Position numbers and translations under genes: made by a program | Shown: positions 56,001 to 64,000 of the stretch, piece by piece | Position numbering within the stretch: position 1 is the stretch's first letter | Layout: every line of letters starts with the position of its first letter | Origin: Sphingobacteriales bacterium 44-61 | GTDB taxonomy: Bacteria; Bacteroidota; Bacteroidia; Chitinophagales; Chitinophagaceae | DNA: 64,000 bases | Assembly: GCA_001898405.1 (NCBI GenBank) | Contig: MKTW01000019.1 | Location: 120,078-184,077, forward strand | Direction of reading: 5' to 3' | The notes under the pieces: generated by a model | Database searches by the model: none | The model's input: only the letters and a program-made list of their open reading frames with translations | What the model was told of the DNA's origin: nothing

Positions 56001-57348
56001 AAGCTGCGCTGCTGCGTATTTTCGAGGCAGATGCGTATACTTCGGCATCCATCTGCTGCTGAGTAAGCCGGTTATTTGTTTTCCGCAGAGCCAGGTGATG
56101 CAATGTTGCTTCCACAATGATCACTGCACCATCAACGATCAATCCGAAGTCGATCGCACCAAGGCTCATCAGGTTGGCACTCACGCCAAACGCATTCATC
56201 ATACCAAGTGCAAACAACATGGACAAAGGAATGGCAGAGGCAACGATCAGGCCGGCGCGGATATTTCCAAGAAACAGCACCAGAACGAAAATGACGATCA
56301 GCGCACCTTCGATCAGGTTTTTTTTCACCGTATCCACAGCGCGGTTCACAAGATCTGTCCGGTCGAGATACGGTTCAACAACAACATCCGGAGGAAGCGA
56401 CTGCTGAATGGTCTTCATCTTTTCTTTCACTTTCGTTACAACAGATGCACTGTTAGCTCCTTTCAGCATCATAACAATGCCGCCAACAACTTCTTTTTCA
56501 CCATTGAATGTAACAGCACCATAGCGGATAGCCGTACCAAGCTGAACAGTTGCCACATCTTTTATAAGCACTGGAATACCGCTGACTGTTTTTATTACAA
56601 TATTGCCGATATCCTGCAGGGAAGAAACAAGACCGATGCCACGGATAAAATAAGCATTGGGCTTTTTATCGATATATGCTCCTCCTGTATTGGCATTGTT
56701 TTTTTCAAGGGCAGTGAAGATCTCCGCAATCGTCACATTCATCCCTTTCAGCCTGTCGGGATTAACAGCTACTTCATATTGCTTCAACAAGCCGCCAAAA
56801 CTATTGACCTCGGCCACACCGGGAGTGCCGTACAGTTGCCTGGCTACGATCCAATCCTGCATGGTCCGCAGGTCCATAGCAGTATATTTATCTTCCGATC
56901 CTTTTTTCGGATGCAGGATGTACTGGTAAATTTCACCAAGCCCGGTACTCACCGGGGCAAGCTCAGGAGTGCCGACGCCTTTAGGGATTTTTTCTTCTGC
57001 CTCTTTCAGTTTTTCGGTAATAAGCTGCCTGGCGAAATAAACGTCTACCTTATCATTAAAGACAACGGTAATAACAGATAATCCAAACCGTGAAATGGAA
57101 CGCATTTCTTCCAGGTCAGGAAGATTGGCAAGACTTTGTTCAATAGGGTAGGTCACCAGCTGCTCTGTTTCCTGCGCAGCAAGTGTTGGAACAGAGGTGA
57201 TGATCTGTACCTGGTTATTGGTAATATCCGGCACGGCATCTACCGGCAGTTTACTGGCGCTCCACAATCCCCAAATGATCAGGGCAATGGTGAGCATACC
57301 GATGATCAATTTATTCCTGATAGAGAAATCAATTATTTTATTTAACAT
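53029..57348 (-). CDS. CzcA-type heavy-metal RND pump fused to TolC-like outer-membrane factor
   Basis: The protein has 1439 residues, about 400 more than a normal RND pump. Residues 1 to about 1035 are a complete HME-RND protein. The transmembrane signature DFGLIVDGAVIIVE is of the DFGxxxDGA type found in Co/Zn/Cd pumps (CzcA), not the Cu/Ag form. Residues about 1037-1059 look like a signal peptide (VTAFASMLVLCMLLSVSSKAQ). Then a full TolC/OEP-like domain of 380 residues follows (ISLQQAITAAGNNLQYGINQQQ, GLSQSIAWPGLYKAQ). Such fusions are common in Bacteroidota. The adaptor is 7 bp downstream. Whether the chain is cleaved at the internal signal is unknown. Confidence 0.95.
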   Translation of the reverse strand: MLNKIIDFSIRNKLIIGMLTIALIIWGLWSASKLPVDAVPDITNNQVQIITSVPTLAAQETEQLVTYPIEQSLANLPDLEEMRSISRFGLSVITVVFNDKVDVYFARQLITEKLKEAEEKIPKGVGTPELAPVSTGLGEIYQYILHPKKGSEDKYTAMDLRTMQDWIVARQLYGTPGVAEVNSFGGLLKQYEVAVNPDRLKGMNVTIAEIFTALEKNNANTGGAYIDKKPNAYFIRGIGLVSSLQDIGNIVIKTVSGIPVLIKDVATVQLGTAIRYGAVTFNGEKEVVGGIVMMLKGANSASVVTKVKEKMKTIQQSLPPDVVVEPYLDRTDLVNRAVDTVKKNLIEGALIVIFVLVLFLGNIRAGLIVASAIPLSMLFALGMMNAFGVSANLMSLGAIDFGLIVDGAVIIVEATLHHLALRKTNNRLTQQQMDAEVYASASKIRSSAAFGEIIILIVYIPILTLIGIEGKMFRPMAQTVSFAILGALILSLTYIPMMSALILPKTPLRKKTFSDKMMDLLQRIYSPLLKKAVRARGAIVGMTVAVFVFALLLFSRMGGEFIPQLREGDYAFHCILPQGTSLSQSIETSMQASRIIKSFPEVKMVVGKTGSAEVPTDPMPPEATDLMVVLKPIKEWTTTKDYNKLAEMIREKLEVIPGVFFEANQPIQMRFNELMTGVRQDVAVKIFGENIDTLAALAGKVSQLIQSVKGATAPQIERTTGLPQITINYDRARIAAYGMNIDDINRTISTAFAGQAAGVVFENERKFDLVVRLDSSNRTSIDDVSNLFLATNEGKQIPLSQVASVSFKEGPAQISREDGKRRIVVGFNIAGRDVASVVKDIQQKLDAAKLLPSGYYYTYGGTFENLQQASARLKIAVPVALALIFLLLYFTFNSMREALLIYTAIPMSAIGGVFALLLRGMPFSISAGVGFIALFGVAVLNGIVLISTFNQLEKEGVHNVLERVFEGTKARLRPVLMTATVASLGFIPMALSTGAGAEVQKPLATVVIGGLVSATFLTLFVLPLLYIIFSKKKGGQLKVTAFASMLVLCMLLSVSSKAQGPVGKRISLQQAITAAGNNLQYGINQQQIRKGQALVNTAGALPKTGVFVENEDLRPGDKKGILKMGLSQSIAWPGLYKAQKTLYKEELEYYQVNKTVLDAGIKRDVRMIYYQLWYLQDKQQLYQRLDSIYRSLSKASVLKVKTGDSPGLDSIAANTRLSELQALLRQVTNDMEVQQQSFMQLLNTDSGFLTLDLPLEKLAMPVTVTDSAHPVINLQKQNLDIANAGITVIKNENRPEFSGRFFSQRLYGLNDPFSGFSVSVSIPVFGMGATKNKVKAAQAEANVQQKQYEYSQQLFRTELIQAEKEVRKNNSMLSFYEGTGLKQATEIINASTLAYRSGQISFAEMSQFLTQAIDIQRNYLESLNAYNQSVIQLYYYTNQ

Positions 57349-57496
57349 GGAAATAAATAATGTGAAATGATAGATAGTATTTATACACAGATGCAGTGTT
57401 GCCGGTTGATGATCTTTCTGATCATAACCAACAGCAGTTACAAAACTGGCAGACAGGGGTACAGGGCTATGCCTGCAGCCTGTCTTTTTGTATGAA

Positions 57497-57817
57497 TTAA
57501 GCTATCAACTGAGGAGGTTGCCAAATGGGCAAAGAAATAGAGATCAATACTCCTGTATAATAAGAAGAGTAGAGAGAAGCTTCAGGAGAAACATTCCCTA
57601 ATGTATTGAAGAAGGATTTGAGGCATCCCTGTACAGAGCAGCAGGAGCAGGAACAGAAAGGGGGGCAATCATCTGATCCGTCTTCATGCGCATGCTGGTC
57701 GTCTTTCAGGACCTGAACGTTTGCTTTCCCGGCCTTTGAGCCAGTGGCCATATCGCGGCAGGGAGCCAGGCTCACTATCACAACTACCAGCGACATTATG
57801 AATGCAAACAGTTTCAT
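57497..57817 (-). CDS. Small Cys/His-rich exported protein (DUF6660-like)
   Basis: This 106-residue protein has an N-terminal hydrophobic segment (MKLFAFIMSLVVVIVSLAP). A metal-ligand-rich stretch, DDQHAHEDGSDDCPPFCSCS followed by CC and a further Cys six residues on, has six Cys and two His. A hydrophobic region with TGVLISISLPIWQPPQ ends it. Such small proteins sit directly upstream of CzcA-like pumps in many Bacteroidota and are thought to bind or sense metal in the periplasm; no function is proven that I know. A TACCTTCG promoter-like element (57824-57831) lies only 6 bp before the ATG, suggesting a nearly leaderless mRNA. Confidence 0.85.
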   Translation of the reverse strand: MKLFAFIMSLVVVIVSLAPCRDMATGSKAGKANVQVLKDDQHAHEDGSDDCPPFCSCSCCSVQGCLKSFFNTLGNVSPEASLYSSYYTGVLISISLPIWQPPQLIA

Positions 57818-57855
57818 CGGATGCGAAGGTAAAACATTTATTTATTCGATTTTGA

Positions 57856-57897
57856 AAAGCAACATGGTTGCAATAGCAGCAGCAACCATGTTGCTTT
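57856..57897 (-). terminator. Hairpin terminator after the tail-fibre-like gene
   Basis: Exact 16-base arms (AAAGCAACATGGTTGC and its complement) with a 10-base loop, 5 bp beyond the stop of the gene at 57903. On the minus strand TTTTCAAAATCG follows the stem. Confidence 0.75.
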
Positions 57898-57902
57898 AAA
57901 TA

Positions 57903-58826
57903 CTATTTATTTTTCTGTTCCTTCAGATCTGCCATTTCTTTTTCCAGTTTCTCCATTCTTTTATTTTGTTCAATAATATACAATGTCAGTTCCTCTACCT
58001 TTTTTAACAACACTGCCTGGTTATCCCCCAGGTCAAGTCCGTCTTTTTTTATTGTTGCAGCAGAGGGAACTTCGGGCAAATGCATGTGCTGTTGAATGTA
58101 CTGTTCCAATTCGGACAAAGAACGCAGATTGTAAGTGGGGTGAAAAACATAATCTGGCCAGCCGGATTGTGTGACTTTAATTTTTTTGGAAAAAATATCG
58201 CCGTTAACAGCAAGCTCAGATTGAGGAGAGCTTGTTCCAATACCAATATTTCCATTACCATCAATAGTTAACCTTGGAGAACCGCTCGTCCCGAACTGAA
58301 GCATTTTTCCATTTTCAAAATTAATAATGTCCGCATTCTGAAGGGAACTCATTCTGAAATATATTCCTCTGCCAGAGGCTGTTCCTGTTACCGCATCAGA
58401 CAACCTGAACTCTGCGGTTCCTGAGGGTGCATGAAGATGTAATCTTTCTGTTGGGGAGCCTGTTCCGATACCAATTTTGCCGGTCCTGTGAACGACCAGT
58501 TGGTCCGTATTTCCGGAAGTACTATTTGCGGCATTAATGATAATATCATGATCTACCCAGTCGCCGTCAGAATTTGCTTCAAGGAGTGTAGAACTTACTC
58601 CAGGCATAATGCGGAATTTCAATGCGCCGTTGCCGCCTTTATTGGCAGAGGGATACACCTGCAGGGTTCCGTTCACATCCAATTTAGCAGCAGGCCCTGT
58701 TGTTCCGACCCCTACATTGCCGGAATTGGTATTATTGATATTCGTTCCATTGGTCGTCCATTGTTGAGCGAATAATACATTTACGCTCAAAAGGCATAAA
58801 ACAAAAGCTAATAGTCTTCTTTTCAT
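57903..58826 (-). CDS. Secreted tail-fibre-like protein with C-terminal coiled coil
   Basis: This 307-residue protein has a signal peptide ([17 protein letters not shown]). Three phage-fibre-like repeats follow: [34 protein letters not shown] and [17 protein letters not shown]. They are spaced by beta-rich sequence with GNGALKF and [10 protein letters not shown]. The end has [19 protein letters not shown] and a Lys/Glu-rich coiled coil ([19 protein letters not shown] region), which would favour trimers. Such proteins are frequent in Chitinophagaceae and are often called tail fibre domain proteins although no phage genes are near. ATG 58826 is chosen for the signal peptide. Its role is probably surface adhesion; this is inference. 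Confidence 0.88.
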   Translation of the reverse strand: MKRRLLAFVLCLLSVNVLFAQQWTTNGTNINNTNSGNVGVGTTGPAAKLDVNGTLQVYPSANKGGNGALKFRIMPGVSSTLLEANSDGDWVDHDIIINAANSTSGNTDQLVVHRTGKIGIGTGSPTERLHLHAPSGTAEFRLSDAVTGTASGRGIYFRMSSLQNADIINFENGKMLQFGTSGSPRLTIDGNGNIGIGTSSPQSELAVNGDIFSKKIKVTQSGWPDYVFHPTYNLRSLSELEQYIQQHMHLPEVPSAATIKKDGLDLGDNQAVLLKKVEELTLYIIEQNKRMEKLEKEMADLKEQKNK

Positions 58827-59246
58827 GTTTGGGTGGTTTATCAGTTTACAGTAAGAAATATTGTGGGTTGCTTTAAAGCTCTGTTTGATGGGATACAAAA
58901 TATAAATTGCAGGTAGCCTTTGAGAAATAACCATTGATCTCAAATATATATGAAAAAAAGAGCCTGAAAGTTCTTATCCTGATTATTGTCTTATTCCAGA
59001 TTTGACGATAAGGGTATTACCTTATCAGTTGATTTTTTTTCAAACTTACCAATCCGCTTATGTTGATACCGTGAAAACACCCGCTTGAAATTGGGTGAAA
59101 AAACGCTTGTCTGGTATCCGTTATAGTACCCACATTTGCTGACCGGATGCGGGCACTTCGATAACGGCAAAATCTCTTTTGAAATTGCTTGTGTGAAAAA
59201 CAGGAAGTCCCTGCATCCCAATACCAACCATCACCAACCACCAGCT
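58827..59246. other. Divergent intergenic region
   Basis: No gene is supportable in these 420 bp. The minus-strand side has TATATTTTG, near the promoter consensus, for the tail-fibre-like gene. At 59007-59026 a 7-bp hairpin (GATAAGG/CCTTATC) is followed within 8 bases by T8. This looks like a plus-strand terminator with no known gene before it, so it could end a small RNA; no promoter for one is clear. Confidence 0.45.
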
Positions 59247-60683
59247 ATGCTGAACCACCGCAGCGTACTCTTTATTATTGGGATACTTATAAGCTTGTGT
59301 GTACAAGCGCAGGAAGATACCGCTTCAGTATCTTCTCCCATCCGTAATAACTACCTGGAGGCAGTAAATAAGAAAGCCGGTCAGTTAGAGCAAAAGCTGG
59401 ATAAGCAATCGGAAAAAATCATCACCCGGCTTTTACAGCAGGAAAATAAATTAAAGCGGAAACTGGCACGCAGGGACTCTGCGGCAGCTACGGCAGTATT
59501 CGGTGATGCAAAGCAACGCTATGATCAGTTGCAGCAAAAACTGGCCAGCACCGAAAAACTGAAACAATACATTCCTTCTTTAGATACGTTAAGCACTTCC
59601 CTCAAATTCCTGGAACAGCACCCGCAATTGATGGCTATTACTAAAGATGGCCCAGCCAAACTGAAAGAAGCCATGAGCAAGGTGAACGGCCTGCAAACCC
59701 GGTTCCAGCAGGCAGAAGAAATAAAGCAATTCATCCGGGAAAGAAAACAATACCTCAAAGAACAGTTAGGCAAACTGGGACTGGCCAAAGAGCTGAAGCA
59801 GTTGAACAGGCAGGCTTATTACTACAGTGCACAGGTCAATGAGTACAAGCAGGTACTGAAAGACCATAAGAAAGCAGAACAGAAAGCCATCGAACTATTA
59901 AGCAAAACCAAACTGTTCAAAGATTTTTTACGGAAGAACAGCCAACTGGCTTCATTGTTCCGGTTGCCGGGTGATCCGAATGATCCGGCTGCAGTTGCGA
60001 GCCTGGCAGGACTGCAAACAAGGGCACAGGTGAATGGGCTGGTCCAGCAGCAGATCGCTGCCGGAGGGCCGAATGCGCAGGCACAGTTCAGCCAGAACAT
60101 GCAGCAGGCGCAAAGCCAGTTGAATGAATTGAAGAACAAGCTGAGCAAATTAGGTAACAGCGGAGGAGATCTGGATATGCCGGATGGTTTTAAACCCAAT
60201 GGGCAAAAGACAAAGAGCTTTTTTCAACGTATTGAACTGGGCGCAAACATTCAATCACAGAGGTCCAATGGTTATTTCCCGGTAACGAGTGATATCGCTT
60301 TAACGGCAGGGTATAAGTTGAATGACAACAGTATGATCGGCGTGGGAGCCAGTTATAAAATGGGTTGGGGAGAGAATATCCGCCATATGAAGATTACTCA
60401 TCAGGGAATCGGACTGCGATCTTTCATTGAATGGAAGTTGAAGGGGTCATTCTGGTTGGCGGGTGGTTATGAGATGAACTACCGGAGCGGGTTTCAGCGG
60501 ATTGCAGAGTTAAGGGACAGAAGTAGATGGCAGGAGAGTGGTTTGATCGGGGTGAGTAAGGTAGTGGACCTGCGATCCAGAATATTAAAGAAAACAAAAG
60601 TGCAGTTGCTCTGGGATTTTTTGAGTTACCGGCAAGTACCGAAACCGGCAGCGATATTATTCAGAATAGGTTATAATTTTTAA
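59247..60683 (+). CDS. Exported coiled-coil protein with C-terminal outer-membrane barrel
   Basis: This 478-residue protein has a signal peptide (SVLFIIGILISLCVQAQ). A long Lys/Gln-rich helical region spans about 30-300 (KKAGQLEQKLDKQSEKI, QRYDQLQQKLASTEKLKQYI, QSQLNELKNKLSKLG). After a Gly/Asp-rich linker, the last 155 residues are beta-rich (IELGANIQSQRSNGY, MIGVGASYKMGWGEN, FWLAGGYEMNYRSGF) and end in FRIGYNF. This suggests a barrel that carries a periplasmic or external stalk. I start at ATG 59247 for the signal. It is 12 bp upstream of the Rhs-like gene, so the two are almost surely co-expressed; I know no described partner function. Confidence 0.9.
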   Translation: MLNHRSVLFIIGILISLCVQAQEDTASVSSPIRNNYLEAVNKKAGQLEQKLDKQSEKIITRLLQQENKLKRKLARRDSAAATAVFGDAKQRYDQLQQKLASTEKLKQYIPSLDTLSTSLKFLEQHPQLMAITKDGPAKLKEAMSKVNGLQTRFQQAEEIKQFIRERKQYLKEQLGKLGLAKELKQLNRQAYYYSAQVNEYKQVLKDHKKAEQKAIELLSKTKLFKDFLRKNSQLASLFRLPGDPNDPAAVASLAGLQTRAQVNGLVQQQIAAGGPNAQAQFSQNMQQAQSQLNELKNKLSKLGNSGGDLDMPDGFKPNGQKTKSFFQRIELGANIQSQRSNGYFPVTSDIALTAGYKLNDNSMIGVGASYKMGWGENIRHMKITHQGIGLRSFIEWKLKGSFWLAGGYEMNYRSGFQRIAELRDRSRWQESGLIGVSKVVDLRSRILKKTKVQLLWDFLSYRQVPKPAAILFRIGYNF

Positions 60684-60695
60684 AAAGACAGATTG

Positions 60696-63600
60696 ATGAA
60701 GATCTTACAACTTTGTTTTAAAGCGGTCCGGCTTTGTTGTTGGGCAGTGCTGATCACGTTACCACTTGTTTCATCGGCACAGGTGGAAATGCAAAAGGTT
60801 GCGCCATTAAGTCCTAACGCGGCTGCGATTACCAAGTATGGGGAAATCCCGGTAAGTCAGTTTACAGGAATCCCAGGTATATCCGTCCCTGTTTATAATA
60901 TTCAATCAAAGAGTTTATCTCTTCCATTATCTCTGAATTATCATGCAGGAGGTATTAAAGTAGAGGAAAACGCTTCCTGGGTTGGATTGGGTTGGTCGCT
61001 GGGATCAATTCCTACCATTTCCCGCCAGGTAAATGGACTGGCTGATGATGTTGGAGTAGGTTATCACAGTAATGTATCCTATGAAGGGCTTTCAATGAAA
61101 GAGATCGAGGATGGTTTTCCGAGCGCAACAGGGCAGTGGATCGAAAGTTTCCGGAGGGATATTTTTTATGGGAATGTTGACCCCGAAGCGGATGTCTATT
61201 CATTCAGCCTACCTGGCAAGAGTGGTAAATTCTGGTGGAACCAGGAAACGAATAGCTATCAAACATATCCCAAGAGTGAAATAAAAATTGAGTCTGGCGG
61301 AGGAACCGATTTCAAACTTACAGATGAAGATGGAACAGTTTATATTTTCCTGGATTATGATCTAAGCCAGTCTTCCGGATCAAATACAGGGCCCAGCACA
61401 CGATCTGCCTGGTATGCAACCAAGATATACAATGCCAACAAAACGGATAGCATCAGTTTATATTATAGAAATCTTACAGCCTCCTCGACCACCCTTGCTC
61501 CCTATACTTACACTTTGTTTGGGTCCTGTCCTTCATCAGATCTAACATTCACGACTAATATAACAATGAAAGTACCTGATTCCATTAGCTTCAGTAATGG
61601 ATATGTGAAATTCGTCCTCCAGAGTACGGAACGGGAAGACTATCACGGTGGATATGCGCTTGACCATATTAAAGTGTATAACAGGTCGGGCGACCTGATC
61701 AGCAGGCAAAACTTTAGCTATCATTACATGCAGAGTACTGATAACAGTGGCTTGTGCGTTACGGCCACTTCCTATGAGAAAAAGCGGTTGATGCTTGACT
61801 ACGTTGAAATGGTGGATGCAAGTAATATCACTTCTTCCAGGCATTCCTTTTTATATGATTCTACCATTGCTTCGCCGTGCAAGTTCAGTGCAGCGCAGGA
61901 CTATTGGGGTTTTTACAATGGGAGGACTTCGAATAGCAGCCTGATCCCACGGACCGCAGTTATTTTAACGGGCGGCATGCCTACAGTGGTTGGTCATGCA
62001 AACCGGAACGTTGATACATCATATTCACAGTTTGGCATTCTTCGCCGGGTTATTTATCCTACTGGCGGCCATACTGATTTTGCATATGAAAATAATCTTT
62101 CGACGACTCCCGGCTTGCCGGCTGTATATACAATGAAGTCAGTGGCTTTACAGGGTGAGGCTCCTGATCCTATAACGACCGACACTTATATTGATACATT
62201 TACTGTCAATAATGTTGCCGACATACATTTGAATGGCAATGTGGCCGGAGCATTTTTATATGCAGAGATAGGAGCATACGGTTGCGACCTCAGCGGAGGC
62301 AGCAGTCCCTGCGCTTCCTTTACCATCCGTGGAATAGATGCTGGCAACTCAAGCTATTCCGGAACAGTGTTACCCGACAATACGCAGGGATGGTATGTGC
62401 CTAATGGCAGGTATGAAATTAAAGCACATTTTAATCAGACTACACCAGCCTATGATGAATTCTGGTTCATGGTAAGCTGGCTGGCATTCGATTCAACCCA
62501 ACAGAGCCAATCATACAATCGTAATGTCGGAGGTTTACGGGCTAAAAGGGTAATATCATTTGATAATTCCGGGCAGAGTATTACCCGCCAGTATAAATAT
62601 GTTACATCACTGGCATCAGATACTTCCTCCGGTGAAATATTTGGCCGGCCTTATTTCGTGGTACAGGACAATTCATGGAAAACTAATGGAGAGCAGTGTT
62701 TCGCCCTCCATGCCGACCCCAATGCGATATCAGTGACCCATGCCGGCAGCTATATCGGGTATGGAAAGGTGTTTGAGTTTATTGACACAACCGGCAACCA
62801 CGGATATAATGAATATCATTTCACCATCGTTCCTGAAGGAATTGTATCAACAAGCCCTTATCCACCACCTTCCAGCCAGGAATACGCCAGAGGGCTGCAG
62901 ACATTATCGGCTAGTTATAGAAAATCGAATGGCCACTACTATCCTGTTAGGCGGGATAGTAGTGAATACCTGCTAAAAACCTACGACAGCCTGCAATCGG
63001 TATCCTACAAACTTAGGACAGTTTCCCCCACCTTCTTAGGAGACAACCCCAATCTATATGGAATATGGGAGGATGCATTCTATTATTCTATTCCAGCATG
63101 GTCAGGATTATCCAGGAAAATTGAAAGAATATATCACCAGGACGATACTACCCGGTTTAATGACCGTATAACATATTATTCCTACAATTCAGCCAACCAG
63201 CTCTCGGAAACAAAAATGATCAGCAGCACCGGGGATACTATCAGAACGAAACCATACTATCCTGCTGACCTGAGTTTGTCCGGATCGGCAGAAACCGCCA
63301 GAACAACACTCATCACACAAAATAATATCGCAGCAGTATTAAAACAGGAAACCTATAAGAACAGCAAACTGCTCAACGAAATAAAAACCAATTACAAATT
63401 GTTTGGCTCGCAAGTGATGCCGGAAGAGATATTTCAGAAGATCGGATCTGCAAGCAGTGAGTCAAGAGTGAAATTCCTGGATTATACTGCCGATGGTAAT
63501 CTTAAGTCGCAACAGAAGACAAAAGATGTGGAAGAAGTGTATCTATGGGGATATAATGGACGCTATCCGGTGGCAAAGATCATCAATTCAACTTATGCTA

Positions 63601-64000
63601 CTGCTGTTGGTTATGTCAATACGTCGATACTTAACAACCCTTCGAGTGATGCAGCGTTGCGGACTGAGCTGGCTAATTTGTATAATATTTCCAATGCCCT
63701 TGTGGAGACTTACACGTACAAGCCGCTGATCGGGGTTACCAGTATGACAGACGCACGCGGGCGAACTACTTATTACGAATACGACAGTTACAACCGGTTA
63801 GCGCTGGTACTGGACCATGACAGGAATATTCTTAAGAAGTATTGCTATAATTATTATGGTCAACCCGAGGATTGCGGTGTTGTCATTTACAGCAGTGTGG
63901 CAAAGAGTGGCAACTTCACCCGCAACAATTGCGGTACAAATGGGACAGGTGAAGTTGTTGCCTATAATGTAGCTGCAGGCACCTATACTTCCACTATCAG
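60696..64000 (+). CDS. Rhs/YD-repeat secreted protein with DUF5977-like segment, cut by window edge
   Basis: The frame is open from ATG 60696 to the right edge, about 1101 codons. A signal peptide (LCCWAVLITLPLVSSAQ) precedes an opening typical of Bacteroidota Rhs-like proteins (PNAAAITKYGEIPVSQFTG, LNYHAGGIKVEENASWVGLG). YD-type segments follow, such as RVIYPTGGHTDFAYEN and DARGRTTYYEYDSYNRLALV. Near the edge YSSVAKSGNFTRNNCGTNG followed by AGTYTST resembles a DUF5977 repeat. Such proteins form a shell that often carries a C-terminal effector, but the end is not in the window. It is 12 bp after the coiled-coil/barrel gene. Confidence 0.88.
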   Translation, partial: MKILQLCFKAVRLCCWAVLITLPLVSSAQVEMQKVAPLSPNAAAITKYGEIPVSQFTGIPGISVPVYNIQSKSLSLPLSLNYHAGGIKVEENASWVGLGWSLGSIPTISRQVNGLADDVGVGYHSNVSYEGLSMKEIEDGFPSATGQWIESFRRDIFYGNVDPEADVYSFSLPGKSGKFWWNQETNSYQTYPKSEIKIESGGGTDFKLTDEDGTVYIFLDYDLSQSSGSNTGPSTRSAWYATKIYNANKTDSISLYYRNLTASSTTLAPYTYTLFGSCPSSDLTFTTNITMKVPDSISFSNGYVKFVLQSTEREDYHGGYALDHIKVYNRSGDLISRQNFSYHYMQSTDNSGLCVTATSYEKKRLMLDYVEMVDASNITSSRHSFLYDSTIASPCKFSAAQDYWGFYNGRTSNSSLIPRTAVILTGGMPTVVGHANRNVDTSYSQFGILRRVIYPTGGHTDFAYENNLSTTPGLPAVYTMKSVALQGEAPDPITTDTYIDTFTVNNVADIHLNGNVAGAFLYAEIGAYGCDLSGGSSPCASFTIRGIDAGNSSYSGTVLPDNTQGWYVPNGRYEIKAHFNQTTPAYDEFWFMVSWLAFDSTQQSQSYNRNVGGLRAKRVISFDNSGQSITRQYKYVTSLASDTSSGEIFGRPYFVVQDNSWKTNGEQCFALHADPNAISVTHAGSYIGYGKVFEFIDTTGNHGYNEYHFTIVPEGIVSTSPYPPPSSQEYARGLQTLSASYRKSNGHYYPVRRDSSEYLLKTYDSLQSVSYKLRTVSPTFLGDNPNLYGIWEDAFYYSIPAWSGLSRKIERIYHQDDTTRFNDRITYYSYNSANQLSETKMISSTGDTIRTKPYYPADLSLSGSAETARTTLITQNNIAAVLKQETYKNSKLLNEIKTNYKLFGSQVMPEEIFQKIGSASSESRVKFLDYTADGNLKSQQKTKDVEEVYLWGYNGRYPVAKIINSTYATAVGYVNTSILNNPSSDAALRTELANLYNISNALVETYTYKPLIGVTSMTDARGRTTYYEYDSYNRLALVLDHDRNILKKYCYNYYGQPEDCGVVIYSSVAKSGNFTRNNCGTNGTGEVVAYNVAAGTYTSTI

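Noticed and set aside
55915..57081. 388-codon open frame on the plus strand
   Set aside because: Antisense to the conserved RND pump frame; its translation is His/Gln/Cys-rich with no fold, as expected of a shadow frame.
57449..57489. GACAGG...CCTGTC stem followed by T5 as a terminator
   Set aside because: It points along the plus strand, where no gene precedes it, and the stem is interrupted; left as possible chance structure.
1..64000. CRISPR arrays, insertion sequences, prophage, integron sites
   Set aside because: No regularly spaced exact repeats, transposase or integrase frames, or phage structural genes were seen; the fibre-like protein at 57903 is an isolated secreted protein with a signal peptide.

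Overview
The window is chromosomal DNA of a Bacteroidota member, most likely in or near the Chitinophagaceae. The evidence is a SusC/SusD pair, a CusA/CzcA pump fused to its TolC-type outer-membrane factor, a large SprA-like surface protein, fused SpmA-SpmB, MCE/OstA/LptD envelope genes, TAnnTTTG promoter cores and few Shine-Dalgarno sites. I see no rRNA, convincing tRNA, CRISPR array, insertion sequence or prophage. Two genes run off the ends: an S9 peptidase on the left and an Rhs/YD-type secreted protein on the right.

Layout. 1-10 kb: S9 peptidase, bestrophin-like channel, class II fructose-bisphosphate aldolase, a kinase-like unknown, a BtuF-like binding protein, a 643-bp gap with a TTGGA-rich tract, cystathionine beta-synthase, a Spy-like secreted protein, and an ECF sigma/anti-sigma pair opposite a small membrane protein. 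10-19 kb: S41 protease, an amino-sugar kinase with murQ (peptidoglycan recycling), then thrA-thrB-thrC behind a leader whose short reading frame is packed with Thr and Ile codons. 19-26 kb: succinate dehydrogenase sdhCAB with a consensus promoter, an oligopeptidase B-like lipoprotein, and a nested inverted repeat. 26-34 kb: 1174-residue surface protein, ychF, SpmAB fusion. 32-41 kb: a nutrient-uptake locus on the minus strand, with a DeoR regulator, SusC, SusD and a secreted phosphoesterase joined to a PQQ-type propeller.

41-49 kb: envelope biogenesis genes: amidase, MCE protein and OstA-like protein on one strand, LptD-like protein on the other, then plsC and ung. 49-58 kb: a metal-resistance island with a Cys-rich DUF6660-type protein, CzcA-TolC fusion, lipoprotein adaptor and P-type ATPase. 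Together these could move Zn/Cd/Co-type cations from cytoplasm to outside. 58-64 kb: a tail-fibre-like secreted protein diverging from a two-gene unit of a coiled-coil/beta-barrel protein and an Rhs-like protein. This last region is the best candidate for an undescribed secreted or surface system.

Regulatory elements seen directly include several TAnnTTTG promoter cores, strong intrinsic terminators, a thr attenuator candidate, paired direct repeats upstream of the DeoR gene, and several long hairpins. Functions are read from motifs; no database search was run.
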